Below, piece after piece: positions 33,189 to 43,131 of a DNA stretch of 64,000 bases (positions are counted from its first letter, which is position 1; the number at the start of each line of letters is the position of its first letter). Under the pieces are notes generated by a model that saw only the letters and a program-made list of their open reading frames with translations, was not told the origin of the DNA and did not search any database. A program made the position numbers and the translations under genes. The DNA is from an uncultured Pelagibacteraceae bacterium (lineage in GTDB: Bacteria; Pseudomonadota; Alphaproteobacteria; Pelagibacterales; Pelagibacteraceae): contig CACMFU010000002.1 of the NCBI GenBank assembly GCA_902613065.1, positions 93,266-157,265 on the forward strand, in the 5' to 3' direction.

Positions 33189-34066
33189 TAATTATAATGT
33201 ATTTTCCCTTCGATATATCTAAATTGAAAAATCGTAATTACTAATACAATCAACATCATCATTATTGATTGAGCTCCTGCACTTCCTAAATCCAGTCCTC
33301 TAAATCCATCCATGTAAGCTTTATAAACTAGAGTTCTTGTTTCACCGGAAGGAGCACCTATTGTTGTGGTATCAATAATTCCAAATGTATCAAAGAAAGC
33401 ATACGTTATATTAATAATTATTAAAAAGAATGTAGTTGGCATTAATAATGGGAATGTAATTGTCCAAAATCTTCTAAAACTATTTTTACAGTCAATCATT
33501 GATGCTTCAATTACAGATTTTTGTATAGCTTGAAGTCCAGCCAAGAAGAAAATAAAATTAGCACTGATTTGCTTCCAAGAACCAGCTATGATTACGTAAA
33601 TATAAGAGTCGAACACACTTTCGTACCAATTAAATCCCCACAGTTCGTGAAATAAATGATAAAGAAGACCAAATCTTTCACTAAAAAAATAATTTGCCAT
33701 TACACCGACTACCGCAGGCGCAATTGCATAAGGCCAAATTAAAAGTGTTTTGTAAGTGCTTTTACCATGCATTACATTATTAGCCTGAACGGCAAGTAAT
33801 AATCCAATTGAGCCTGTAATTAACGTAATAACAAAACTATAAATAATAGTAAATTTGAAAGCTATGAAATAAGCTGGATCATCAAAAATAAATAAAAAAT
33901 TGTCAAACCATACAAACTTCGATCCAAATCCAAAAGCATCTTGCATTGTAAATGCATCTCTAAAGGTTTGTATGATTGGCCAATATAAAAAAATTAACAA
34001 TATACCTAGCTGCGGAGCTAAGAAAAGATATTGTGAATAGCTAGATTTGAATTGGACTTTTTTCAT
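33188..34066 (-). CDS. ugpA: sn-glycerol-3-phosphate ABC transporter permease, UgpA-like
   Basis: MalF/UgpA family permease, SYSQYLFLAPQLGILLIFLYWPIIQTF; EASMIDCKNSFRRFWTITFPLLMPT. Confidence 0.9.
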   Translation of the reverse strand: MKKVQFKSSYSQYLFLAPQLGILLIFLYWPIIQTFRDAFTMQDAFGFGSKFVWFDNFLFIFDDPAYFIAFKFTIIYSFVITLITGSIGLLLAVQANNVMHGKSTYKTLLIWPYAIAPAVVGVMANYFFSERFGLLYHLFHELWGFNWYESVFDSYIYVIIAGSWKQISANFIFFLAGLQAIQKSVIEASMIDCKNSFRRFWTITFPLLMPTTFFLIIINITYAFFDTFGIIDTTTIGAPSGETRTLVYKAYMDGFRGLDLGSAGAQSIMMMLIVLVITIFQFRYIEGKIHYN

Positions 34067-34081
34067 ACTTTTGTAAAAATA

Positions 34082-34113
34082 AATAAGGAGGGTAAATTAA
34101 TGCCCTCCTTATT
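34082..34113 (-). terminator. Perfect 11-bp hairpin between ugpB and ugpA (attenuator/mRNA-stability element)
   Basis: AATAAGGAGGG (34082-34092) pairs with CCCTCCTTATT (34103-34113), 10-nt loop; followed on minus strand by TATTTTTAC. Confidence 0.7.
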
Positions 34114-34126
34114 GTTTTAATTATTC

Positions 34127-35434
34127 TTACAAAGTTTTAGCAAATTGCTTTAACAATTTAGCTGCACCTTTGTCCATATTCTGCAATCCTTTTTCGATTG
34201 ATATTTTGCCGTTTAACATTGGCTCAATATTTTCGTAAATTACTTCACGAATTTGGGGCCAGTTACCAGCTCTATATCCACCAGGAATAGTTGAACCTTC
34301 TAAGCTTAATTGTTCACCAACTGCTTTATGATATGGAGAAGCTCTATAGAAATTTATAGTTTCAGCTAACTCTATACCACCTTTAGTCACTGCAGAGTAA
34401 CCAGTCATATTGTGATAATACAGATCCATTTCTGGAGAACCCATAAATTCTATAAATTTAGCAAGTCCTTTGTACTCTTCCTCAGTATGACCATTTAAGA
34501 TCCAGTTAGCAGCACCACCTATAAAAGTTGGATACTCTTTTCCTTTGGTTACTGAATCCCAGTAAGGAATATGATTAACTGTAAAGTTTGGAACAACACC
34601 TTTCATTCCACCAAATGATGCAGCAGAACCAAACCAAAATGCAGCTTCACCTGCTATAAATGGTGCTTGATTGTCTCCCCACGCTCTTCCTTTATAGCCA
34701 TATAAACCTTTATCATACCATTCTTTAACTTTCTTCCAATGATAGACAAATGCATCAGTTTCAGCGAATAAAGTTTTTGTAGGAACAGCATCGTAACCAT
34801 TATTTCCATCTAACATTAATAAATTATGTCTAGAAAAGAAATTTTCAGTCCAAATCCATGGACTATGACTTTGAACTAAAGGAATGTATCCAGCAGCTTT
34901 GATTTTTGGAGCCATGGCCTCAAATTCTTCATAAGTTTTTGGCACAGATTCAATTCCAACCTCTTTCAAAATGTCCATGTTTGCATACATCAAACAAGTT
35001 GAACTATTGAAAGGTACACCAATCATTTTTCCATCAGAGTCGGCATAGAAATTTTTAATGCCTGGAATATAGTTGTCAGCATCTACATCAATGCCATATT
35101 TCTTAGCCATTTCTTCAAAACCGATAACAACACCATTTTTTACTTGAGCTACCATGATTGCAGCACCAGCATCATAAACCTGTGAATAGTGTGGTTGGTC
35201 GCCTGCTCTAAATGCAGCAATAGTTGCCGCCATGTTATCTTCATAACTTCCTTTTCCTGTAGGAATGACCGTATATTGATCTTGTGAAGCGTTAAATCTA
35301 TTTGCAATTTCAATAATTACATCACCAAGAAAACCACTGTTTCCGTACCACCAATGAATTTCTGTTTTTGAATAACTGTGTGATGTAAAAGAGAAAGTAA
35401 ATAGAATTGTTAAAACACTAAGTATTTTTTTCAT
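34127..35434 (-). CDS. ugpB: sn-glycerol-3-phosphate ABC transporter substrate-binding protein
   Basis: Signal peptide; EIHWWYGNSGFLGDVIIEIANRFNASQDQYTVIPTGKGSYEDNMAATIAAFRAGDQPHYSQVYDAGAAIM; UgpB type. Confidence 0.92.
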   Translation of the reverse strand: MKKILSVLTILFTFSFTSHSYSKTEIHWWYGNSGFLGDVIIEIANRFNASQDQYTVIPTGKGSYEDNMAATIAAFRAGDQPHYSQVYDAGAAIMVAQVKNGVVIGFEEMAKKYGIDVDADNYIPGIKNFYADSDGKMIGVPFNSSTCLMYANMDILKEVGIESVPKTYEEFEAMAPKIKAAGYIPLVQSHSPWIWTENFFSRHNLLMLDGNNGYDAVPTKTLFAETDAFVYHWKKVKEWYDKGLYGYKGRAWGDNQAPFIAGEAAFWFGSAASFGGMKGVVPNFTVNHIPYWDSVTKGKEYPTFIGGAANWILNGHTEEEYKGLAKFIEFMGSPEMDLYYHNMTGYSAVTKGGIELAETINFYRASPYHKAVGEQLSLEGSTIPGGYRAGNWPQIREVIYENIEPMLNGKISIEKGLQNMDKGAAKLLKQFAKTL

Positions 35435-35574
35435 ATCTATCCTTCTGTTAAGTTTATTTTATTTTTTATTAATACTTTATTAATGTTAAGATATTATGAA
35501 ATTGTAAATAATTGCATTTAAAAATTTTAAATTTCTAAAAGAGGTTGTATATTTTAAAACAAATCATAATTTAA

Positions 35575-36726
35575 ATGTCTAAAATATTTGATTTATTCAT
35601 AATAGGTGGCGGTATAAACGGTGCAGGTATTGCAAGAGATGCTGCAGGTAGAGGTTTATCAGTTTGTTTAGCTGACAAAGGTGAGATTGGAGGAGCAACC
35701 TCATCTTGGTCGACGAAATTAGTACATGGTGGTCTTCGTTATTTAGAAAATTATGAATTCAAACTAGTTAGAGAATCTCTGAAAGAAAGAGAAATAGTTT
35801 ATAAAATTGCCAGACATATTTCCAAACCGATTCCTTTTATAATTCCTTATGCAGATAAAATTCGACCAGCCTGGTTAATTAAAATTGGTTTATTTTTGTA
35901 TGATAATTTAGGTGGCAAAAGCAATATACCAAAATCAAAAACGTTTGATCTTACAAAAAAATTTTCAAATATTCTTAAGCAAAAATACAAAACTGGTTTT
36001 CAATATTTTGACATACAAATTGACGATAAAAAATTAACGAAACTAAATGCTAAAGATGCAAAAAGAAATAAAGCTAAAATACTAGAATATAACAAAGTTA
36101 AAAAAGCTGAAATTATTGGCAATGAATGGATTATTAGTCTTGAAAAAGGTGAAAAAGTAAAATCAAAAATTTTAATTAATGCATCTGGACCATGGATAAA
36201 CGAAACCTTAAATAAAAATATAAAAATTAAATCTAAGAAAAAAATAAGATTAGTTAAAGGAAGTCATATTATTACAAAAAAATTGTACAAAGAAAATGTT
36301 GCATTCACATTTCAAAATACTGATAAAAGAATAATATTTGTGATACCTTATAAAGGGAAGTTTTCTTTAATTGGAACTACAGAAGTTGAGGTTAAATCAC
36401 CAGAAAATAAAGGAATATCAAAAAAAGAAATTACATATTTAATTCGTTCAGTAAATAATTACTTAAAAAAACAAATCAGAACAAAGGACATTGTAGATAC
36501 TTATTCAGGGATAAGACCTCTAATTGAAGATTTTAATACAGCTTCAAAAGTCACAAGAGATTATGTTTTTGATTTAAAAATTATAAAAAAATTACCTTTA
36601 TTGAATATATATGGAGGAAAACTAACCACCTACAGAAAATTGTCTGAAAAAGTCCTTTTTGACCTTAGAAAGTTTTTACCTAAAACAAAAAAAGGTCCAT
36701 GGACACACAAAAAGAAGCTTCTCTAA
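35575..36726 (+). CDS. glpD: FAD-dependent glycerol-3-phosphate dehydrogenase-like protein, lacking C-terminal domain
   Basis: DLFIIGGGINGAGIARDAAGRGLSVCLADKGEIGGATSSWSTKLVHGGLRYLE; YGGKLTTYRKLSEK; stops at GPWTHKKKLL. Confidence 0.9.
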   Translation: MSKIFDLFIIGGGINGAGIARDAAGRGLSVCLADKGEIGGATSSWSTKLVHGGLRYLENYEFKLVRESLKEREIVYKIARHISKPIPFIIPYADKIRPAWLIKIGLFLYDNLGGKSNIPKSKTFDLTKKFSNILKQKYKTGFQYFDIQIDDKKLTKLNAKDAKRNKAKILEYNKVKKAEIIGNEWIISLEKGEKVKSKILINASGPWINETLNKNIKIKSKKKIRLVKGSHIITKKLYKENVAFTFQNTDKRIIFVIPYKGKFSLIGTTEVEVKSPENKGISKKEITYLIRSVNNYLKKQIRTKDIVDTYSGIRPLIEDFNTASKVTRDYVFDLKIIKKLPLLNIYGGKLTTYRKLSEKVLFDLRKFLPKTKKGPWTHKKKLL

Positions 36727-36731
36727 ACTTA

Positions 36732-37406
36732 ATGACCGTTAAATTTGAAAAATTAAAAAAAACAATAATTAAATGTAATAAATGCCCTAGACTTGTGAGG
36801 TTTAGAAAAAAAATATCTACGGAAAAAAGAAAACAATATATGGACCAAACTTATTGGGGAAAACCAGTTACAGGTTTTGGAGATATAAATGGAAAAATAA
36901 TGATTGTTGGTCTAGCACCAGCTGCTCATGGTGGAACAAGAACAGGCAGAGTATTTACAGGCGATAAATCATCGGACTTTTTATATAAATGTTTACACAA
37001 TGTAAAAATTGCCAATCAAAGCAATTCAGATCATATAAATGATGGATTGAAAATAAAAAATACTTTCATAACTCCAGCTTTAAAGTGTGTTCCTCCAGGA
37101 GATAAGCCGTTAAATGATGAGTTAAAAAATTGTTTTGGTTATTTTAAATCTGAATTTGAAATACTTAAAAATCTCAAAATTGTTGTAGCTCTAGGTAAAA
37201 TTGCCTTTGATACTTGCGTAAAATTTTATAGAGAAAATTTTGACTACACTGAAAGAGTAAAATTTGGTCATGGAACATATTATAAATTACCTAACAATGT
37301 ATTGTTAATGGGGTGTTATCATCCAAGTCCAAGGAATGTAAATACTGGACGAATTAATGAAAAACAAATGACTAAACTATTTAAAAAAGTAAAAGAATTA
37401 GTTTAA
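36732..37406 (+). CDS. Uracil-DNA glycosylase, family 5-like (ORF-track start at 36699 overlaps glpD; ATG at 36732 more likely)
   Basis: CNKCPRLVRFR, MIVGLAPAAHGGTRTGRVFTGDKSSDFLY, GCYHPSPRNVNTGR. Confidence 0.88.
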   Translation: MTVKFEKLKKTIIKCNKCPRLVRFRKKISTEKRKQYMDQTYWGKPVTGFGDINGKIMIVGLAPAAHGGTRTGRVFTGDKSSDFLYKCLHNVKIANQSNSDHINDGLKIKNTFITPALKCVPPGDKPLNDELKNCFGYFKSEFEILKNLKIVVALGKIAFDTCVKFYRENFDYTERVKFGHGTYYKLPNNVLLMGCYHPSPRNVNTGRINEKQMTKLFKKVKELV

Positions 37407-37793
37407 TTTATTAATAAGTACTTTTGGAAGTTTTACTGGTTTTCCCAACTTATTTAGAGATACCAATTTAATCTCTGCATCACATAAAATATCTGATTTT
37501 CTTTTAATTTTTTGTGACATTGTAATTGTAGTCAAAGTATTAGATTTTACTTTTGTGAAAACAGTAATTTTATCCTCAAATTTTGCTGGTTTTTTAAAGT
37601 CTAAATTGCAAGTTTTTACCGCAATTAAAACATTATATTTATCTAATAACTTTTTATTTGAATATCCTATTGAATAAATAAGCTCAGATCTTGCTCTTTC
37701 AAAGTACTTTAAATAATTTGCGTGGTAAACAATTCCACCAAAATCAGTATCCTCATAGTATACTTTTAAATTATACTTAAATACTTTCATCAA
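37398..37793 (-). CDS. Acyl-CoA thioesterase, YbgC/4HBT family
   Basis: YYEDTDFGGIVYHANYLKYFERARSELI. Confidence 0.9.
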   Translation of the reverse strand: MMKVFKYNLKVYYEDTDFGGIVYHANYLKYFERARSELIYSIGYSNKKLLDKYNVLIAVKTCNLDFKKPAKFEDKITVFTKVKSNTLTTITMSQKIKRKSDILCDAEIKLVSLNKLGKPVKLPKVLINKLN

Positions 37794-37809
37794 TTGATAT
37801 TAATAAAAT

Positions 37810-38463
37810 TTATTGAGAAGAAAAATAGATATTTTGATAGTAAGTAATTGATTTTTTCTTTGAATTATCTGTATCTGACATGATCGCTATACCATCTAGC
37901 TCATTAACATCTAAATTATGGAATTTCTTGAAATCTTCTTTAACGTTTGCTTTGACAGTTACCCATTCATTTAAATTTGTTTTGGTAGTAGCAAGGACAT
38001 TATCTATGGACTTTTTAGTATATGGGCTTGGAAAGTTGCTTCCAACTTCTTGATTACTCGAAAAAACGTAATTTATTGCTCTATTGGATAAAGGTGTTGC
38101 CCCAGTTTTTTTAATGACGAATACTCTTCCTGCAAAGTCATGACCTTTTTTAGTTGTTTCATCTATCCCAGGTATATCTTTCTCAATTTTCCAGGTAATA
38201 TTTATGAAAGGTGTTTTATCTAAATCAATTTTAATCTCCTTACCTAAGCCAGAAGCGGCGTTATCTGCAATAGCTTTTAAGTAATTACCATTCTCATTAG
38301 ATCCAACTGAATATGTAGTCTTATTATCTGCCCCTCTTACTTTTCTCACAGTTAATTCTGATAATTCTTTGTCTGTAAACTCAAATACTTTTACTTCCTC
38401 GGCATACAATATTGTTTGTAACAATGCAGTAACTAAAATTAATTTAAATAAAAATCTAAACAT
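37810..38463 (-). CDS. DUF3047-like secreted protein
   Basis: Signal peptide; INITWKIEKDIPG...AGRVFVIKK...INYVFSSNQEVGSNFPSPYTKKSI...DGIAIMSDTDNSKKKSITYYQNIYF. Confidence 0.7.
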   Translation of the reverse strand: MFRFLFKLILVTALLQTILYAEEVKVFEFTDKELSELTVRKVRGADNKTTYSVGSNENGNYLKAIADNAASGLGKEIKIDLDKTPFINITWKIEKDIPGIDETTKKGHDFAGRVFVIKKTGATPLSNRAINYVFSSNQEVGSNFPSPYTKKSIDNVLATTKTNLNEWVTVKANVKEDFKKFHNLDVNELDGIAIMSDTDNSKKKSITYYQNIYFSSQ

Positions 38464-38558
38464 GTCCTCTCTATATAAAAGATAAAATAATTTTCAAATT
38501 CAAAATTTTGACATTATTTAAACATGCATAAATCATTATTGTTCTCTACTTAGATGAT

Positions 38559-38690
38559 ATGAAGTTGGCAGTTCTTTTTGGTTTGATGATTTATTGGTCT
38601 ATAATTATAACTGCGCCTGTAATTTCAAAAAATTCTGAAAAATTTGGAGAAAAAAAGGTATTAATACCTCTTAAAAAACCAAGAATTTAA
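38559..38690 (+). CDS. Possible 43-aa membrane/secreted microprotein (not in ORF track)
   Basis: ATG..TAA reading: MKLAVLFGLMIYWSIIITAPVISKNSEKFGEKKVLIPLKKPRI; hydrophobic N-terminus; fills the gap between divergent genes. Confidence 0.4.
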   Translation: MKLAVLFGLMIYWSIIITAPVISKNSEKFGEKKVLIPLKKPRI

Positions 38691-39691
38691 GGCAGAAGCA
38701 CTATCTTTGGAGCCGAACAGGTTCCATCATGAATTTCTTTAAAAGCTCCCCATCCATCTTTAAGATTTCTGTACTCAATCCACTCTATCTTGCCTAGTTT
38801 GTTATTGGTTAAAATATCAATAGTTTCTCCAAACTCTTTATTTGTATAACAATAAGTCCCAATAAAAGTGACTTCTTGAAGAGTTGCTTTTCTAAAATTA
38901 AAAGATCCTGCAGGCTGAGTTAGTCCAATATGAACTATTATTCCACCTGGTTTTACTACACTGATTGCCTGTTGTCGTGAAACTTCAAGTCCAACAGTAT
39001 CAAAAACTAGATCAAAGCTGCTCTCTTTTATATCTTTATGATCTGGCGACACTGTTTTTGCATCTACATATTTGGAGCATTCATTCAATCTTTTTTGATT
39101 AGGATCAGAAATTGTTAAATTTGTATTTCCTTGGATCTTGGATAAAATTAATGCACATAATAGCCCAATTGCTCCACCACCCTGAACAAGGGTTCTACAT
39201 TCAGTTAATGGTTTTTTTGATGCTTCTACTGCTAATAATACTGCATGATATGAAACTGCTGTTGGTTCTGCAACTGCAGCCTCTTTTACATCAAGCTTTT
39301 CAGGAACCTTGAATATATTGTGATCTGGAACTGTAATGAGTTCAGCAAACGCTCCTTGTCTTTCATAAGGTCTATTCATTCCTAGAAGAACTCTATCTGG
39401 ACATAAATGTTCTCTTCCACTCTTGCAGTATTCGCAATTTCTACAAGTTATTAACGGATTAAGAACTGAAATTTGATCTTTAAGTTTACCGTTAATTATT
39501 TGACCACTAACTTCATGACCTAAAATTAACGGTGGAATTCTTCTCTCATCTTTTCCGTGGTAAGCATGCATATCTGAGCCACAGATACCTGATGCATGTA
39601 CTTTAAGAATACTTTCTCCAGGTTTTTCAGAAGGCTCTTTTTCTTCTCTGAATTCCATTTCCTCAACACCAGTGTAGACAAGGGCTTTCAT
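38687..39691 (-). CDS. Zinc-binding alcohol/polyol dehydrogenase (MDR family)
   Basis: GICGSDMHAYHG, LGHEVSG, CRNCEYCKSGREHLC structural zinc motif. Confidence 0.9.
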   Translation of the reverse strand: MKALVYTGVEEMEFREEKEPSEKPGESILKVHASGICGSDMHAYHGKDERRIPPLILGHEVSGQIINGKLKDQISVLNPLITCRNCEYCKSGREHLCPDRVLLGMNRPYERQGAFAELITVPDHNIFKVPEKLDVKEAAVAEPTAVSYHAVLLAVEASKKPLTECRTLVQGGGAIGLLCALILSKIQGNTNLTISDPNQKRLNECSKYVDAKTVSPDHKDIKESSFDLVFDTVGLEVSRQQAISVVKPGGIIVHIGLTQPAGSFNFRKATLQEVTFIGTYCYTNKEFGETIDILTNNKLGKIEWIEYRNLKDGWGAFKEIHDGTCSAPKIVLLP

Positions 39692-39693
39692 TA

Positions 39694-41148
39694 TTACTTA
39701 TTATTTAATAAATAATATACTAAATAGGATGCGAATGCTCCAATAATCCATCCAAAAGATTGATATTGTATTAAATTTTCATTTAGCAAAGATGATAAAG
39801 AAAAAATTGATCCTATAAAAAGAGCATACAATGCTTTGAGGTTCCAACCGTTACTGTAAATATATTCTGTATGTTCTTTAGGATAAAAAAGTTCTTTGTG
39901 ATTAATTTGTTGTTTTTTAAATAAATAATAGTCTGCTACTAATACACCAAAAATTGGCCCAAAAGTCGTCGCTACGGCTTCAACAAATATCAAAAAATTA
40001 GCTTTGCTGAAAATTGAAAGCCAGAATGTTGAAATTAATAATCCAATAATTGATATTACAATTCCTGTTTTTTTTAACGTTAAAGAATTAGGGAAAAAAT
40101 TTATCAATGTATTTTGCGAAGGAATATAATTTGCTATCAAATTAGTTGATAACGAAGAGATAATAATAAATATCAAACAAAAGAAAGTTAGAAAATTATT
40201 ATTAAATTTTCCAATTATGTCATTTGGATTAGTAAGTAGACTTGAAGCGTTTAATCCTTTGCTAGTAAGAATAATATCTGAACCTAAAGTGATTAATACC
40301 GAGAAAAAAGAAAAGAGTATTAAATTCAATATTATACTTAAGTTTCCTTTGGTCATTTCTTTGTAATTCATTGAGTATCTAGAAAAATCTCCAAAAGTTA
40401 GAAGAACTATTGCAAAATAAGCAAATAGAGTTCCTGTGATTGATATTATTGGAGCTATATTCGACTGAATTGCAAAATTGCTAAAGACTAAGCTTAGTTT
40501 TATTCCATTAAGCAGTTCATTGTAATACTCAGATAAAATAATAATTAGTAGTACAGATAGTCCTAAATATATTGAAAGACCTGAAAAATTAATAAATGAT
40601 TTTAGAAAACTCTGTCCTTTTGTAAAAAGGATGTATTGAAATATTAAAGTTAAAAATAAACAAACCCAATCAATTAAATTCAAACCAAAAAAGAATAATA
40701 GGAATATTTCATTCTGTAAGAGTTGATTGTCTATTTTAAATAGGATTATCCTTGCAATATAACCTAGTGATTTTGATATAAAAAATGTTTGTACACCAAA
40801 CATGAACAAACCAACTAATCCTCTGATCATCCCTACGTATCTGGCGCCAGTAAAACCCATTGAAAGTCTGAGAATTGTTGGAAAACTTAACCCACTACTT
40901 TGAGAAATTTTTCCAATAATGTTAGCAAAAAAGAATACTAATAATCCTGCTAACAATGATCCTGTTAAGACAACAAAAAAATTCAGATCATAGAATAAAT
41001 ATAAAGCTGATATTAAAGAGAACCCAACAATTGTTTGAATATTTATAGCCCAAAAGTTAAAATAATTCTTCCAACTCCAGTCTCGATTATTTGGATTTAT
41101 TGAAACTAATTCCCAATTCCTTAATTGAAATTTTTCGCTTTGATTCAC
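39694..41148 (-). CDS. NCS1 family nucleobase/hydantoin/allantoin:cation symporter-like permease
   Basis: ~12 TM; N-terminal RDWSWKNYFNFWAINIQ, SFPTILRLSMGFTGARYVGMIRGLV, ATTFGPIFGVLVADYYLFKKQQ. Confidence 0.8.
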   Translation of the reverse strand: MNQSEKFQLRNWELVSINPNNRDWSWKNYFNFWAINIQTIVGFSLISALYLFYDLNFFVVLTGSLLAGLLVFFFANIIGKISQSSGLSFPTILRLSMGFTGARYVGMIRGLVGLFMFGVQTFFISKSLGYIARIILFKIDNQLLQNEIFLLFFFGLNLIDWVCLFLTLIFQYILFTKGQSFLKSFINFSGLSIYLGLSVLLIIILSEYYNELLNGIKLSLVFSNFAIQSNIAPIISITGTLFAYFAIVLLTFGDFSRYSMNYKEMTKGNLSIILNLILFSFFSVLITLGSDIILTSKGLNASSLLTNPNDIIGKFNNNFLTFFCLIFIIISSLSTNLIANYIPSQNTLINFFPNSLTLKKTGIVISIIGLLISTFWLSIFSKANFLIFVEAVATTFGPIFGVLVADYYLFKKQQINHKELFYPKEHTEYIYSNGWNLKALYALFIGSIFSLSSLLNENLIQYQSFGWIIGAFASYLVYYLLNNK

Positions 41149-41170
41149 TTAAATGATATTAATCAATTAT

Positions 41171-42508
41171 TTACTGCTGTCCATATAAGAGAGTTGGCAA
41201 CCACAGTACTATTTTTGGATACGCTATGATTATAATTAATCCAATTATCTGTAAAACCATGAACTGCATCATTCCAAGATAAATATCTTTTAAATCCCAA
41301 CTTGGAACAACACCTTTTAAGAAATAAGCAGATAACGCTACGGGAGGTGAGAGCCAGGCGGTTTGTAAATTAACAGCAACAAGAATTGCAAACCAAGTTA
41401 AATTAAATCCTAATGCTTCAACTAGTGGTAAAATAATAGGAACAACTATCATAACAATAGGCACCCACTCTAATGGCCATCCTAAAAGAAAAATCATAAT
41501 CATGATTATTCCTAAAATTAAATATTTATTCATCTCAAGTGATAAAAGAAAATCTGTTAAGACCATCGGAGTTCCTAATCTTGCAAATACTGCTCCAAAG
41601 AAATTAGAAGCAGCAACTAAAACCATAATTAATGCAGAAATTTCTAGAGTTTTAACTAATGCATCTTGTAATTTTTTTAATGTTAATTTTTTGTAGGCTA
41701 ATGAGAGCAATAATGCACCACCTGCTCCGCATCCTGCAGCTTCTGTTGGGGTAGCAAAACCAAATAAAATACTACCTAATGCAGCAAATACTAATGCAGC
41801 GGGTGGCACTAATCCTAGGAAAAATTCTAGCCATAATTTTTTTAAATCTGTTGTTCTTAATTCTTCTGGTATGGGTGGACCTAATTTTGGGTTCATCATA
41901 CATCTGAATGTTGTGTATGCAGCATATAAGCATGCCAACAATATTCCTGGAACTATTGCTGCAGCAAATAAATCAGTTACGGGAATTTCCATAATTGGAC
42001 CCATAACTACAAGCATAATACTTGGAGGAATTAAAATACCTAAAGTTCCTCCAGCAGTAATTGTACCAGCAGCTAATTTTACATCATAATTTGATCTATT
42101 CATTGATTTTGCAGCCATAATTCCAAGAATTGTAACTGATGCACCAACTATTCCTGTAGCAGCTGCAAATATTACCGAAACAAATAAAACTGCATAATAT
42201 AAAGAGCCTCTAACTCTTGCCAACATCATTTGGAAAGCTGAGAATAATCTCTCCATTAAACCTGCTTGTTCCATCATTATTCCCATAAATACAAATAAGG
42301 GGACAGCTGCGAGAGTTTGTTCGGTCATTACCATCGAAAATTGTAGTGTCATTAAATAGAAAACTAATTTTCCAAAACCCAAATAACCAAAAACAAAACC
42401 TAAAAAAATAAGAGTAAATGAAATTGGGAAACCTATAAATATTGCAAACAACATCACACCAATAAGTATGAAACCTAAAATTGCTGGGTCTATTAAATGT
42501 GAAAGCAT
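41171..42508 (-). CDS. TRAP transporter large permease subunit (DctM type)
   Basis: FVFMGIMMEQAGLMERLF; GASVTILGIMAAKSMNRSNYDVKLAAGTITAGGTLGILIPPSIMLVVMG. Confidence 0.94.
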   Translation of the reverse strand: MLSHLIDPAILGFILIGVMLFAIFIGFPISFTLIFLGFVFGYLGFGKLVFYLMTLQFSMVMTEQTLAAVPLFVFMGIMMEQAGLMERLFSAFQMMLARVRGSLYYAVLFVSVIFAAATGIVGASVTILGIMAAKSMNRSNYDVKLAAGTITAGGTLGILIPPSIMLVVMGPIMEIPVTDLFAAAIVPGILLACLYAAYTTFRCMMNPKLGPPIPEELRTTDLKKLWLEFFLGLVPPAALVFAALGSILFGFATPTEAAGCGAGGALLLSLAYKKLTLKKLQDALVKTLEISALIMVLVAASNFFGAVFARLGTPMVLTDFLLSLEMNKYLILGIIMIMIFLLGWPLEWVPIVMIVVPIILPLVEALGFNLTWFAILVAVNLQTAWLSPPVALSAYFLKGVVPSWDLKDIYLGMMQFMVLQIIGLIIIIAYPKIVLWLPTLLYGQQ

Positions 42509-43113
42509 TAACTACCTGGCCATTTACCTTTGACGGCTGCGTAATAACTTTTAAAGAGTTCTGAAACACCTTGTATTAGAAGGAAGACAATACCAATCCA
42601 CAGACAAGATTTTATCGGCCACATATATGGCATCCATGTTGTATCCATCCCTCTTTCGTTTCTCATTATACTTTCTTGGACAAAGCCTGTTGTCATGTAC
42701 AAAAAGACTATTAATCCTGGAAAATAGAATAATAAGTAAAGCCAAAAATCTATTCTACCTTGAGTTTTAACTTTAAAATTTCTATATAAAAAATCCGCTC
42801 TAATATGAACACCTTTTGAAAGAGCGTATCCTGCTCCCAACATAAACAATGCTCCATAAAAAAATCTGCTCATATCATAAGCCCAGATTGTAGGAGCTAA
42901 AAATAATTTTCTTGCTAAAACTTCATAAACCATCCCAAGCATTAGTGGGATCGTAATCCAGCAAACAATGTTTCCTATTAATTTACTAAATTTGTCTATG
43001 TTAACTATAGTTTTAGCCATCCAAGTTGGCATATCATCAGGCATCTTTCCAGATCCTGATCGCCTTTCGGCTATCATTTCATCTGAGATATCTAACTTTG
43101 GATTATCTGACAT
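42508..43113 (-). CDS. TRAP transporter small permease subunit (DctQ type)
   Basis: Four TM, MVYEVLARKLFLAPTIWAYDMSRFFYGALFMLGAGYALSKGVHIRADFLY. Confidence 0.9.
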   Translation of the reverse strand: MSDNPKLDISDEMIAERRSGSGKMPDDMPTWMAKTIVNIDKFSKLIGNIVCWITIPLMLGMVYEVLARKLFLAPTIWAYDMSRFFYGALFMLGAGYALSKGVHIRADFLYRNFKVKTQGRIDFWLYLLFYFPGLIVFLYMTTGFVQESIMRNERGMDTTWMPYMWPIKSCLWIGIVFLLIQGVSELFKSYYAAVKGKWPGS

Positions 43114-43131
43114 ATAATTTTTTGAAAAAAA

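Noticed and set aside
36699-36726. Possible frameshift joining glpD to a missing C-terminal domain
   Set aside because: Downstream frames encode the UDG N-terminus directly; no DAO_C-like sequence found in any frame by eye
42210-42569. 119-aa minus-strand ORF overlapping dctM and dctQ in another frame
   Set aside because: Overlaps two conserved TRAP genes; Phe/Asn-rich out-of-frame translation
42551-42745. 64-aa minus-strand ORF within dctQ
   Set aside because: Alternate-frame shadow of the conserved small permease gene
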